DNA of 54,848 nt from Neobacillus mesonae. Lineage in GTDB: Bacteria; Bacillota; Bacilli; Paenibacillales; Paenibacillaceae. The translations under genes were made by a program, and so were the position numbers. The notes below the pieces were generated by a model. That model was not told the origin of the DNA, did not search any database, and saw nothing but the letters and a program-made list of their open reading frames with translations. Below are positions 34,901 to 43,360 of this stretch, one piece after another (positions within the stretch are counted from its first letter, which is position 1; each line of letters begins with the position of its first letter). The stretch is from contig JAMBOW010000015.1 of the NCBI GenBank assembly GCA_023715865.1, positions 1-54,848 on the forward strand, given 5' to 3'.

Positions 34901-36506
34901 CGTCAATCGGCGGGTTGGTTACTTGGGCAAACATTTGTTTAAAATAGTTATATAGTCTTTGCGGACGATCCGATAGGATCGCAAGCGGAGCATCGTAGCC
35001 CATAGACCCTGTAGCTTCCATTCCTGTAGTAGCCATGGGCTCAAGGACTTTGCGCAGCTCTTCGAACGTGTAGCCAAAGGCGAGCTGAAGCTGGTTCACG
35101 TTGTCATGCTTCGGCTCTGGAAGCTCAGGCGCATCAGGCAGTTCATGAAGATCTACCAAATGCTCATCCAGCCAAGCCTGATAAGGCTGCTCGGAAGCGA
35201 TTTGCGCTTTAACTTCGCTGTCGGAAATAATACGTCCCTCTTTAGTATCAACAAGCAGCATCCGTCCAGGACGAAGTCTGTCTTTATACAAAATGTTATC
35301 AGGTGCAATATCAAGGACTCCTACCTCAGAGGATAGGACAATTCGGTCATCCTTCGTTACATAATAACGCGCAGGACGAAGTCCGTTCCGGTCGAGAATT
35401 GCTCCGATCTGCACACCGTCAGTAAAAGCCATTGCAGCAGGTCCGTCCCATGGCTCCATCAGTGTGCTGTGATATTCGTAGAATGCCTTCTTCTCGGCAT
35501 CCATGCCCTCGTCATTGCTCCAAGGCTCAGGCACCATCATCATTGCCACATGAGGCAGTGAACGTCCGCTCAAATACAGAAACTCCAGTGTGTTATCAAA
35601 CATCGCCGTATCAGAACCATCGGCATTAATGACCGGTTTTACTTTAGGCAAGTCATCTCCGAAAATTTCACTTTCAAAAAGAGATTGGCGTGCATGCATC
35701 CAGTTCACGTTACCGCGCATTGTGTTGATCTCGCCATTGTGAATCATAAAGCGATACGGATGCGCTCTTTCCCAGCTTGGGAATGTATTTGTACTGAAGC
35801 GAGAGTGCAGCAAAGCCATGGCAGATTCAACACGCTCGTCCTGAAGGTCAAGGTAGAATTGGCCTACTTGCTCTGTCGTCAGCATGCCTTTGTACACGAT
35901 TTTACGGCAGGACATACTAGGAATATAGAAAGAGTCCGCATCTTTCACTTGAACCGAGTAGCGGATCTCCAGTTCCGCCCGGCGACGAATGACATACAGC
36001 TTCCGCTCAAAATCCAGCTCATCCTTAATCCCTTCGGCACGGCCGATAAAGGCTTGACATACATAAGGCTTCGCTGCCAAAGCGGATTGCCCCAGCATTT
36101 CATCGTACGTCGGAACTTCGCGAAGTCCCAGAAACTGCTGTCCTTCTTCCTGAACGATCTTCTTCAAAATCTCTATATGTTCATTCCGAACCTCTTCATC
36201 ATTCGAAGCAAAAATCATTCCTACTCCGTATTGACCTTGTTCTGGAAGATTAAAACCAAGGCGTGTTGCTTCCTCTGCAAAAAAGCGGTGCGGAAGCTGA
36301 ATCAGAACCCCGGCTCCGTCACCGGAATTCGGCTCACTGCCCTGTCCGCCGCGATGCTCCATGTTGCTCAGCATCGTCAATGCCTGACTGACAATATCAT
36401 GGGAAGGTGCGCCTTTGATATTAGCCACAAAGCCCATACCGCAAGCGTCTTTTTCGAACTGAGGGTCGTATAAACCCTGTTTAGGAGGTAAACCAGTCTG
36501 TCTCAT
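31911..36506 (-). CDS. gltB: Glutamate synthase (NADPH) large subunit
   Basis: Makes glutamate from glutamine and 2-oxoglutarate (GOGAT). The 1531-aa product has the N-terminal class II glutaminase with catalytic Cys22 (EKDACGMGF) after a short propeptide, the central domain, and the FMN-binding synthase domain with GAMSFGSISKEAHE. The 3Fe-4S ligands are CIMMRVCQMDTCPVG, and the C-terminal GXGXG beta-helix region has repeated Gly turns. The ATG at 36506 is chosen because AAAGG precedes it and the propeptide then has the usual length; an upstream ATG at 36545 is also open. No gltD lies beside it in the window. Confidence 0.97.
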   Translation of the reverse strand: MRQTGLPPKQGLYDPQFEKDACGMGFVANIKGAPSHDIVSQALTMLSNMEHRGGQGSEPNSGDGAGVLIQLPHRFFAEEATRLGFNLPEQGQYGVGMIFASNDEEVRNEHIEILKKIVQEEGQQFLGLREVPTYDEMLGQSALAAKPYVCQAFIGRAEGIKDELDFERKLYVIRRRAELEIRYSVQVKDADSFYIPSMSCRKIVYKGMLTTEQVGQFYLDLQDERVESAMALLHSRFSTNTFPSWERAHPYRFMIHNGEINTMRGNVNWMHARQSLFESEIFGDDLPKVKPVINADGSDTAMFDNTLEFLYLSGRSLPHVAMMMVPEPWSNDEGMDAEKKAFYEYHSTLMEPWDGPAAMAFTDGVQIGAILDRNGLRPARYYVTKDDRIVLSSEVGVLDIAPDNILYKDRLRPGRMLLVDTKEGRIISDSEVKAQIASEQPYQAWLDEHLVDLHELPDAPELPEPKHDNVNQLQLAFGYTFEELRKVLEPMATTGMEATGSMGYDAPLAILSDRPQRLYNYFKQMFAQVTNPPIDAIREEIVTSTLTTVGSERNLLNPEPESARQIRLSTPILSNEEFAKIRHIRRPGFRSMTIPIFFPAEEGAEGLKKAMEVLFEAADRVIEKGHNILILSDRGMDAENAAIPALLAVSGLHHHLIRQGTRTKVSILLESGEPREVHHYAVLLGYGVSAVNPYLAFETLDDMIQQGMLRGISHEKAVKNYIKAATKGVVKILSKMGISTIQSYRGAQIFEAVGLNGEFVDLYFTWTPSRIGGIGIEEVTAETLVHHQRAFTDKDGNDKVLDSGGDYQWRNDGEDHLFTPQTIHTLQHAVRTGDYNLYKKYAKLVQGENEKKLTIRSLLKLKPNGESIPLSEVESAESIMRRFKTGAMSFGSISKEAHEDLAIAMNRIGGKSNTGEGGEDPARFIPDANGDSRRSSIKQVASGRFGVTSNYLVNADEIQIKMAQGAKPGEGGQLPGRKVYPWVAEVRGSTPGVGLISPPPHHDIYSIEDLAELIYDLKNANPRADINVKLVSEAGVGTIAAGVAKGRADVIHISGYDGGTGASPQGSIRHAGMPWELGLAETHQTLMLNNLRDRVVIETDGKMLNGRDLVVAALLGAEEYGFSTAPLVALGCIMMRVCQMDTCPVGVATQNPQLRKNYMGDPAHVVNFMRFVAEDTREIMAELGFRTIDEMVGRTDCLDSEVAAEHWKKKGIDLSALLHVADAANPARVRTQKQNHGLEETLDMQKLVPLAAPAIESGKLVEAVLPITNVNRAVGTILGSEVTRKYGAAGLPEDTIQFKFIGSAGQSFGAFVPKGITLTVEGDSNDYVGKGLSGGKLVVKPSPNATFAAEDNIIIGNTALYGATSGEAYINGIAGERFAVRNSGARVVVEGVGDHGCEYMTGGRVVILGDTGRNLGAGMSGGIAYVYDPEGTFLSRANLEMVLLERVEDSAEEADLHGMISRHVQYTGSSRGQRILANWQQEIGNFVRIIPKDYKRMLEQIEKVQAEGLTGDAALLAAFEANMRELARAGQ

Positions 36507-37030
36507 GGAACGCAACCTTTCTATTACGAAAAATTTTTGGAACATCCGTGATGAAAGAAACCAACTAAGGGACAGGTAGAGGTGGATGACAGCATCGTAA
36601 TCAGCTTACAAGATCCGCTCTCTCGCTTCTGCTGTCATATGGGATTTGTGTAAAAACCTAAGGTAGAACCGTTATAAGTATAGTTCTATCATTTTAACAT
36701 CGACCTTACATCAGCGCAATTCAAAATTTCTATAGGATTGATAATCAATCTTTTGCATTACAGCTTTAGTGCATCGACGTTTTTTTACCGTCATTTCCCT
36801 TAATAATTTTCATTCCTATTGAGCGGATGAAATTGATTATTCAAATTTCTTTGCCCTGCATGTTTTTTAATATTGTTCTTTATTATTTGCTTTCCCATGT
36901 CACATTTGAATGGAGCTTTTATCTAAAAATTTGTACAATCTATCCGTGTAAGCCCTACCATTTTTCGGCATTTTCACATGATACTCCAATCGATAAACTG
37001 CGCATGAACATTTAATGAATTATTGCTGCA
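36507..37030. promoter_or_regulatory. Intergenic region upstream of gltB
   Basis: No gene is supported here. The segment holds an exact palindrome GATTGAT-A-ATCAATC at 36736-36750 and an inverted repeat TAGAAC...GTTCTA at 36664-36688 that surrounds a TATACT/TATAAC -10 region on the minus strand. The -35 is poor, which would suit activator-dependent gltB expression, but no activator site is identified with confidence. Confidence 0.5.
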
Positions 37031-37078
37031 AATAAAAAGCAAAGCTGTATCCCTTGTTAAATAGGACACAGCTTTGCT
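37031..37078 (-). terminator. Terminator of the YhgE-like gene
   Basis: Perfect arms AGCAAAGCTGT (37038-37048) and ACAGCTTTGCT (37068-37078), with inner TCC/GGA pairing, and a TTTTT tract on the minus strand. Confidence 0.88.
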
Positions 37079-37101
37079 GTACAAGAATCACTAATATTTA
37101 A

Positions 37102-39393
37102 TTACACGGTCGCAACCTCTCCACCGCTAGGTGTATGTTCTTCCGTTTCTGGCGTTTGCTTTCTTTTACGTCCTACAAACAGGAAGTACCCCAAAGTAAG
37201 CAGAATGCCGATGACAGCATAGATACCCAAGATCTCGGCTTTTTCCCACATGAGATTGAAGTTGCCGCTCATAATAACGCCTTTGTACCCGATAATGCTG
37301 TGATACATCGGCAGGAAAGCACTAATCGGCTTCATCCAGTCAGGCAGCAGCTCTAGTGGGAAGGTTCCTCCACTTGTCGCCAGCTGGAACACGAGCAGCA
37401 CGATGACAAGATAACGTCCCACCAGATCAAGCCAAGTTACAAGCGCCTGAACAATCATCATGGATGTAAAGCCCACAATAATCGAGAAGACGTAGAACAT
37501 TGGGACACTTTGCACCTCTAGCTTCAAGCCGTACAGCATGAAGGTCGCTAATATGGCTGCCTGCAGCACGCTCATTCCCCCAAAAGCAAGGAAGCGGCTT
37601 ACAAAGCGGCTCCACGGACCCGCATTCGGTACGCTTGTTTCTCTCACGTTCATAATAATGGTTGTGATCAATGCTCCAACGAACAATCCGATCGACATAA
37701 AATAAGGAGTGAGACCCGTACCGTAGTTAGGCACCACTTTAGTATCGTCTTCTACCGTTTGTACGGGTTCGGCAAACATGCTGACCACTTCATCCGACTG
37801 ATTAAGCTCGGAAGTTTCATCAGCTGCATCCTTCAGTTTTGTCGATAGTTCCCCGGCACCGTCCTTAATCTCGGTTATTCCGTTATGCAGCTCGCCAGCC
37901 CCTTCGGTGAGCTGCACCGAACCGTCAGCAAGCGTCGTTACGCCTCCTGTTAATTCGCCTATGCTGCTCAGCAGCGTACCTGTTCCCGTGTACAGCTTGG
38001 AAGCTCCTTCGTGAAGCGACTCTCCGCCACTTGCCGCCTCAGACAGCTTTTGACCAAACAATGCCAAATTAGAGTTCAATTCCCCTTGACCTGCAGCCAA
38101 AGTGTCTGCCCCGGTGAGCAGCTGCTCTTGACCCGCGGCAAGCTTGGAAGCACCGGAAGCAAGCTGTTGATGACCAGCGAGAAGCTGATCTGCACCCGCA
38201 GCCAGTTTGTCATTCCCCTGATCCAATGCCTGTGCTCCGCTTAGAAGCTGCTGATTGCCTGCATGGAGCTGACTTGCCCCCTCAGCAACAGACTGGCTCG
38301 CTGCAAGGAGCTTCTGTACTTCTGCATTCTCTGCAAGCTCCGGGTTAGACTCAGCCAACTGCTTAAGGCCATCGGCAATACTTTGTGCGCCAGCTGCCAC
38401 TTGGTCACTCGCCTGCTCGGAGGATGCAAGTCCGCTGCTTAACTCCGCGCTCCCCTGCTTTGCCCCTTGCAAGCCCGTACTCAGTTCATTCGCACCTTGT
38501 TCTGCGCTTGTAAGGCCCTTGTTAAGCTCTTCCGCACCGTCACGTGAAGCAGAGATTCCATTCTTCAGCTCCTCTGCTCCGCTTTGCAGCTTACCCGTTC
38601 CCTCTTCAAGCTGACCTTCTGCAGAGACGAGCTGACCTAAACCGGAGGATAGGTCCTTCGCTCCTGTATTCAGCTGCGCCGCACCGTCATTCAGCGTTTT
38701 AACACCATCCGCAAGAGGATCCATTCCTTTTTGCAGCTCAAGTGTCCCGTCGGAAAGCTTCTTCAGGTTGTCCTGGAGTGTTAGGGCCCCATCATCCAGC
38801 TTCCCGGCACCCTCGTTAATATCGCCTGCTCCTTCGCCTGCTTCTCCAAATCCATCAGAGACTTCAGAAAACTTATCAAACAAAGTTTCAGTGTACGATT
38901 CCGTTACAGCTGCCGATACCTCTTTACTGATTTCTTTGATAGCCGTGCTTCCTAGCTGAGCCCCTACAAAGTTATAGCTTCCGTTCGGTTCATAGACCAG
39001 CTCTGCCGGACTTGGCTTATCATCAAGAAGCGTTGTAGCTCTGGACGAAAAATTCTCAGGTATGGTGATCTTCATGTAGTACTTGTCGTTATCTATGCCA
39101 TCCTGAGCTTCCTCATTACTAACAAACTGCCAATCAAACTTCATGTCCTCCTTCAGTTCATCAATCAGATCCTGACCAATTGTCAGGCTTTTGCCTTCAA
39201 ATTCTGCACCCTTATCCTCATTGACTACCGCAATGGGCAGGCGCTCCAAATGGTTGTATGGATCCCAAAAAGCAGTCAGATAGATCCCCGTATATAAAAT
39301 CGGGATACAAATTACAGCGATGATAGGAATCAACATTTTGGGATTCTTAACTGCCCTCCGTAAATCTTTGAAAAAGACAGATAATGATTTCAT
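37102..39393 (-). CDS. YhgE/Pip domain-containing membrane protein
   Basis: A 763-aa membrane protein of the YhgE/Pip family, related to phage infection protein and ESX/type VII accessory proteins. One helix at about 20-42 starts the protein. An extracytoplasmic domain follows (about 43-190), then a long repetitive amphipathic region (about 195-545) made of DGAxxLxxG-type repeats, and at the end a membrane domain with about five helices (about 560-740). A polar tail follows. It is controlled by the TetR regulator upstream, judging from identical operator half sites. Its function here is unknown; related proteins are linked to envelope stress and export. Confidence 0.9.
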   Translation of the reverse strand: MKSLSVFFKDLRRAVKNPKMLIPIIAVICIPILYTGIYLTAFWDPYNHLERLPIAVVNEDKGAEFEGKSLTIGQDLIDELKEDMKFDWQFVSNEEAQDGIDNDKYYMKITIPENFSSRATTLLDDKPSPAELVYEPNGSYNFVGAQLGSTAIKEISKEVSAAVTESYTETLFDKFSEVSDGFGEAGEGAGDINEGAGKLDDGALTLQDNLKKLSDGTLELQKGMDPLADGVKTLNDGAAQLNTGAKDLSSGLGQLVSAEGQLEEGTGKLQSGAEELKNGISASRDGAEELNKGLTSAEQGANELSTGLQGAKQGSAELSSGLASSEQASDQVAAGAQSIADGLKQLAESNPELAENAEVQKLLAASQSVAEGASQLHAGNQQLLSGAQALDQGNDKLAAGADQLLAGHQQLASGASKLAAGQEQLLTGADTLAAGQGELNSNLALFGQKLSEAASGGESLHEGASKLYTGTGTLLSSIGELTGGVTTLADGSVQLTEGAGELHNGITEIKDGAGELSTKLKDAADETSELNQSDEVVSMFAEPVQTVEDDTKVVPNYGTGLTPYFMSIGLFVGALITTIIMNVRETSVPNAGPWSRFVSRFLAFGGMSVLQAAILATFMLYGLKLEVQSVPMFYVFSIIVGFTSMMIVQALVTWLDLVGRYLVIVLLVFQLATSGGTFPLELLPDWMKPISAFLPMYHSIIGYKGVIMSGNFNLMWEKAEILGIYAVIGILLTLGYFLFVGRKRKQTPETEEHTPSGGEVATV

Positions 39394-39424
39394 TAAAATT
39401 ACTCCTTCTTTCTATTTAACTAAT

Positions 39425-39447
39425 TGACCAAAAGTCTCATTTGGTCA
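39425..39447. promoter_or_regulatory. TetR operator upstream of the YhgE gene
   Basis: TGACCAAA-N7-TTTGGTCA, perfect 8-bp arms, 32 nt before the YhgE ATG. The same arrangement stands before the TetR gene at 40176-40200. Confidence 0.8.
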
Positions 39448-39558
39448 TTCCAGAAGAAAAAAATAAACATTTCTGAGTTAGAGATGTTTGTTACTTCTGG
39501 ATATGAAAAGCCGGCTTCCACATTGTTCGCGGTGAATACCGGCCGCTGGCTGTTTTTT

Positions 39559-40149
39559 TTACCCCACCGCTTCCTGCGACAGGCCATTTACAAGAAACAA
39601 CTGAAGGTATTGTTTAATTTGTTCCTTGCTTAAAGGTTCATTGCTGCGATTCCAATCCGAGGTAAGAGCAATATACATCTTGAGCATCATAAAAGCAACT
39701 ACCTTTGGATCACAAGGCTTGATCTCCCCTTTGTCCATAGCAATGTGAAGCTGCTTCTCGAGATAGCCTGTAATTACGCCCTCCACTTTTTCGTGACCGG
39801 CTCTTGCTTGTACCGTTCCGAATTCTCTGACTTCCTGAGACAGCTTAATCAGCAGCTCATGCTGCTTCCTGAACTCCAAGAGAGCATCAAGAATGCGGTA
39901 TAAATTAGTGACAAAGGTCTGCTCAGGATTAAGCTCCCGTTCAGCAATCTCCTTCATCTCCAGAATGACCTCATGCAAAATTTCATCGAACAATTCTTCT
40001 TTATTCGTAAAGAACGTGTAGATTGTTCCCTTACCGACATTTGCAATCTTAGCCACCTGATCCATTGTCGTCGCTTTATATCCAAATAGAGCAAAGGACT
40101 GGGTTGCAGCCTGTACAATTTGTTTGCGGCGATCTACTTGTGCCAACAC
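39559..40149 (-). CDS. TetR/AcrR family transcriptional regulator
   Basis: The 196-aa product has an N-terminal HTH (about 10-55; VQAATQSFALFGYKATTMDQVAKIANVGKGTIYTFF) and a helical ligand-binding domain. It starts with GTG just after GGAGGAGAC. Matching palindromes lie before its own gene and before the downstream YhgE gene, so autorepression and control of YhgE are inferred. The inducer is unknown. Confidence 0.93.
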   Translation of the reverse strand: MLAQVDRRKQIVQAATQSFALFGYKATTMDQVAKIANVGKGTIYTFFTNKEELFDEILHEVILEMKEIAERELNPEQTFVTNLYRILDALLEFRKQHELLIKLSQEVREFGTVQARAGHEKVEGVITGYLEKQLHIAMDKGEIKPCDPKVVAFMMLKMYIALTSDWNRSNEPLSKEQIKQYLQLFLVNGLSQEAVG

Positions 40150-40175
40150 GTCTCCTCCCTCTGTACCTTATAAAA

Positions 40176-40200
40176 ATGACCAAAAATCCAATTTAGTCAT
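40176..40200. promoter_or_regulatory. TetR operator upstream of tetR
   Basis: ATGACCAAA-N7-TTTAGTCAT; one mismatch from a perfect palindrome and the same geometry as the operator at 39425-39447. Confidence 0.78.
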
Positions 40201-40384
40201 TCAGTCAAAAATCACTTTATCACTTTTATTTCTTTTTAGCAAGAAAATTCACATTTTTTGAGACTTCTTATGTTCAAAATTCGTTTAATGTATTGCAGGG
40301 TTTTATATGTATCCTTTCGTCATATGATTTAGATATCCTTACATAACGAATAGCAAAACTCATTTTTATGGAATAGGTGAACTT

Positions 40385-41536
40385 ATGAAGAAGAAGAGAG
40401 TGCTCTTGCTGTCAGAAGGCTTTGGAACAGGGCATACACAGGCTGCGCACGCTATTGAGAAGGGACTCAAGGAATTATATCCCCATGTCAATGCGCGTGT
40501 CATCGAGCTTGGCAAAATCCTGAATCCAACGGTTGCCCCTTTCATTTTGGGAGCCTATCGCCAAACCGTAATTAAGACTCCTAAGCTGATTGGACTCATT
40601 TATCGGACTAATTATAACAAAAGCCTGACCGGGTTTCGAAGACTGGCGCTGCATCGGCTGTTCTACAATCATGCCAAGAAGGTGCTGAATCAATTAAATC
40701 CGGATGTTATTATTTGCACGCATCCTTTTCCAAATGCCGTCATCTCAAGATTAAAACGTCTTGGACTCAATATTCCGCTCTATACATTGATTACAGACTA
40801 TGATGCGCATGGCACGTGGATTAGCCCGGAAGTCAATCAATATCTTGTCTCCACCCCAAAAGTCGAAAGAATGCTGATCGAGAAAAATGTGGACCCCAGT
40901 CGGATTCAAATTACAGGCATACCCGTGCATCCTGACTTCTGGAAAAAGCAGCCGAAGGAAGCCGCCCGCAGCGAGCTTAATCTAAAAAACATGCCTACGG
41001 TTATGGTCATGGGCGGAGGCTGGGGTCTGCCGCTTGAGGATGATCTGATGGAAGACATCGCTTCCTGGAAAGGCAAAATACAGCTCATCTTCTGTTTGGG
41101 CAATAATGAGAAGCTGGCAGAGCGATTAAAAGAATCCAGCATATTTCAGCACCCTGATATTCATATCATAGGCTACACACGCAAGGTAAGCAAATTGATG
41201 GATGCCTCCGATCTTCTTGTGACAAAACCCGGCGGCATGACCTGTACTGAAGGGCTGGCCAAAGGACTGCCTATGCTGTTTGCTCCCCCGCTTCCCGGTC
41301 AGGAAGAGGAAAATTGCGAATATTTTGTTGAGTCCGGATATGGTACAGTGCTTAAGGACTCCCGAGTGATTCATCAGCAATTCTCCACTTTATACAAGAC
41401 ATATCAGGGTGACGCAGGAGCAAGTGAGAGTCACCTCGGGGAGTATCAACCGGAAACTTGCACGAGAACCGTTCATGAGCTGCTGATGCAAGCTTCGACT
41501 CGCCGGACCCCTGTTATGCAATATGCTTCCCGATAA
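40385..41536 (+). CDS. MGDG synthase/UgtP-like glycosyltransferase (GT28 family)
   Basis: Glycosyltransferase of the family that includes processive diacylglycerol glucosyltransferase UgtP. The product starts VLLLSEGFGTGHTQAAHAIEKGL, has CTHPFPNAVISRL and LITDYDAHGTW, and ends with the donor-binding VMVMGGGWGLPLEDDL, LVTKPGGMTCTEGLAKGLPMLFAPPLPGQEEEN. It would glycosylate membrane lipids. Relative to UgtP, the C-terminus is a little extended and basic. An AGGTGA site precedes the ATG. A good terminator follows. Confidence 0.9.
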   Translation: MKKKRVLLLSEGFGTGHTQAAHAIEKGLKELYPHVNARVIELGKILNPTVAPFILGAYRQTVIKTPKLIGLIYRTNYNKSLTGFRRLALHRLFYNHAKKVLNQLNPDVIICTHPFPNAVISRLKRLGLNIPLYTLITDYDAHGTWISPEVNQYLVSTPKVERMLIEKNVDPSRIQITGIPVHPDFWKKQPKEAARSELNLKNMPTVMVMGGGWGLPLEDDLMEDIASWKGKIQLIFCLGNNEKLAERLKESSIFQHPDIHIIGYTRKVSKLMDASDLLVTKPGGMTCTEGLAKGLPMLFAPPLPGQEEENCEYFVESGYGTVLKDSRVIHQQFSTLYKTYQGDAGASESHLGEYQPETCTRTVHELLMQASTRRTPVMQYASR

Positions 41537-41559
41537 CTGCCCTTATCCTTTTATCCAAA

Positions 41560-41618
41560 AAGAGCTGCATCTGCCTTTTCGTCGCATGAGACGATAAGCA
41601 GTGCAGCTCTTATATATT
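41560..41618 (+). terminator. Terminator of the glycosyltransferase gene
   Basis: Arms AAGAGCTGCA (41560-41569) and TGCAGCTCTT (41602-41611) with a T-rich end (ATATATTTG). Confidence 0.8.
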
Positions 41619-41630
41619 TGCCGTAACCCC

Positions 41631-41714
41631 TAGCGGAATTTTTGGATGGCGTACAACTTTTGCGTAGCAACTGGAGAGAGCCCGTCAAAAATGGAGCGCT
41701 AAAATGGAGCGCTT
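41631..41714 (+). repeat. Dispersed copy of the core of the right-end repeat
   Basis: The segment 41631-41698 reads TAGCGGAATTTTTGGATGG... and aligns, in inverse orientation, with the core of the units at 54130-54848, with about 8 differences in 69 positions, including one missing base. A short partial duplicate of its end (AAAATGGAGCGCT) follows. It lies in the convergent gap between the glycosyltransferase and UPF0173 genes. Inverted arms ATTTTTG/CAAAAAT near its ends could pair. Mobile or selfish origin is possible but not shown. Confidence 0.8.
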
Positions 41715-42396
41715 AGATTTCCGTACTTGCCCCCGGCTCCAATACGACAGCCTCAATATCCTCTTTTCTCAGCAGCTCGCCAAAATGGTTCGGGTCCTGC
41801 TCAAGACCAGGGAATGTATTGTAATGAATCGGGATGACTTTGTCCGCGCGAATCCAGCTGGCAGCGATAGCCGCATCTTCCGGACCCATGGTCAAACCAT
41901 CGCCAATCGGAAGCGCTGCGATATCGATCTGGTTCAGCTCACCAATAATTTTCATATCGCCAAACAGCGCTGTGTCACCTGCATGATACAGTGTTTTCCC
42001 ACCCATCGTCAGCAGGATTCCTGCAGGTTGTCCCAGGTATACAGGCTTTCCATCGATATCCAGGGATGAGCTGTGGAATGCAAGCGTAAACTTGACCTTG
42101 AAACCGTCAAATTGATGACTGCCTCCTGTGTTCATGTGATGTGCCTTTACGCCTTGACTTTGACAGTAGTCAGCAAGCTCGTACACAGCGACAACCGGGC
42201 AATCGTTTTGCTTAGCAATGGCAAGCGTATCACCAAAATGATCGGAGTGCGCATGGGTTAACAGCACAGCATCGACTTTTACTTCATCTGCAGAAATGGT
42301 CGCCTTCGGATTACCGGTTAGAAATGGATCAATAATGACCTTCTTTCCTTCCGCTTCGACTAGTAAACAAGAATGTCCATAGTACGTAATTTTCAT
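41713..42396 (-). CDS. UPF0173 metal-dependent hydrolase (metallo-beta-lactamase fold)
   Basis: The 227-aa product starts MKITYYGHSCLLVEAEGKKVIIDPFLTGNP, the family start, with the HAHSDH metal motif (about 50-55), HHMNTGGSHQFDG, LYHAGDTALFGDM and IPIHYNTFPG, the standard metal-binding elements. It is the B. subtilis YtkL type. The substrate is not known. GGAGG lies 10 nt before the ATG. Confidence 0.93.
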   Translation of the reverse strand: MKITYYGHSCLLVEAEGKKVIIDPFLTGNPKATISADEVKVDAVLLTHAHSDHFGDTLAIAKQNDCPVVAVYELADYCQSQGVKAHHMNTGGSHQFDGFKVKFTLAFHSSSLDIDGKPVYLGQPAGILLTMGGKTLYHAGDTALFGDMKIIGELNQIDIAALPIGDGLTMGPEDAAIAASWIRADKVIPIHYNTFPGLEQDPNHFGELLRKEDIEAVVLEPGASTEI

Positions 42397-42472
42397 AGAT
42401 TCATTACCTCCTATGCAATAGGTTATACCCGTAATAACGGACTGATCTCATCCATTATAACACTTATAAAGC

Positions 42473-43360
42473 CTATTTATAAAAGGTGTGGTGACCGATC
42501 GTTTTCACTTTTACTTGTGAATGGTGCACGGTAAGATCGTCAGCCAGGGTAATAGATAAGAAATAGAGTGTTTCATCAGGTACTTCTTTACGTCCGTTGA
42601 GGGCTTCATTTACAGCATGAATAACATCCTCGTTTGGCGTCACACGGTCCATTCGGCCGTTAGCAACAGGACTGAATTGATATTTCTGGTATATAACATC
42701 TTCAATGGTATCGGGATAATTGGCTGACCGCAGCCGGTTCAAGACAACATTAGCTACAGCTACTTTGCCTTTGTACGGTTCGCCTTCTGCTTCTGCCATG
42801 ACAATCTTTTGCAGCATCAGCAGCTCCTTATCCGTGACGGTGTAGTCCCAGGTCGCTTTTCCCTTTTCATCCTGAGTTAATAATTCCGTACGGGTAAAGA
42901 ATAAGGTTTGGGGGGGAGTTGTTTTCTTTTTTTCGGCCGAAAGTTGTGCCAGCTTCTTCTGTTTCTCCAGCAGCTTTTGTTTTTCTTCTTTTTCTTTTTT
43001 TGCTGCCTGTTTTTCGGCTTCTTGCTTTTCTTTGAGAGCCTCAGCTTCCAAGTGTTCCGCTGCCTTCACAGCAATATAATCATTGGTCATGCGCGGAGTG
43101 CCTACCGCTGTAACCAAATTTTTCGTAATTTCATGACTCGTAGATGCATGTGCAGCACTTGCTCCGTCCCCACCAGAGCTCATCCTGCTGTTTGCTTCTG
43201 TTGATTTTTGTACAGCAGCCGATTCAGCCGTCTTTGGCTCTTTCGTCATACTGTCCCCATATACTTCAACTGCCTTAACAATAAGGCTTGCCCCCAATAT
43301 AAACACTAGCAGCACAATCATAAGAGGTGCCAACCAGCGATTCTCTCTATTTGTATTCAT
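42473..43360 (-). CDS. SleB-type cell wall hydrolase with coiled-coil linker
   Basis: Membrane-anchored cell-wall hydrolase of 295 aa. An N-terminal membrane segment (about 9-31) precedes a Ser/Thr-rich region, a Lys/Glu-rich coiled coil (about 105-150, EKEQEAEKQAAKKEKEEK...), and a C-terminal Hydrolase_2 domain (about 178-295) with MAEAEGEPYKGKVAVANVVLNRL, the catalytic Glu as in SleB and CwlJ, and a late LYFLSITLADD and IGHHTFYK. It may act in germination or general wall turnover; the gene is not next to a ypeB partner. A strong AGGAGG site precedes the ATG. Confidence 0.88.
   Translation of the reverse strand: MNTNRENRWLAPLMIVLLVFILGASLIVKAVEVYGDSMTKEPKTAESAAVQKSTEANSRMSSGGDGASAAHASTSHEITKNLVTAVGTPRMTNDYIAVKAAEHLEAEALKEKQEAEKQAAKKEKEEKQKLLEKQKKLAQLSAEKKKTTPPQTLFFTRTELLTQDEKGKATWDYTVTDKELLMLQKIVMAEAEGEPYKGKVAVANVVLNRLRSANYPDTIEDVIYQKYQFSPVANGRMDRVTPNEDVIHAVNEALNGRKEVPDETLYFLSITLADDLTVHHSQVKVKTIGHHTFYK

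Noticed and set aside
35685..36473. A 262-codon plus-strand ORF inside gltB
   Set aside because: It is antisense to a certain gene, lacks a ribosome binding site and shows no domain; it reflects the codon pattern of gltB.
36720..36760. Fur box upstream of gltB
   Set aside because: GATTGATAATCAATC is a palindrome but does not match the Fur 7-1-7 consensus beyond the central TGATAATCA.
39448..39558. Hairpin with GCCGG/CCGGC arms between tetR and yhgE
   Set aside because: The stem is short and the loop long; it may be a weak terminator but cannot be supported with confidence.
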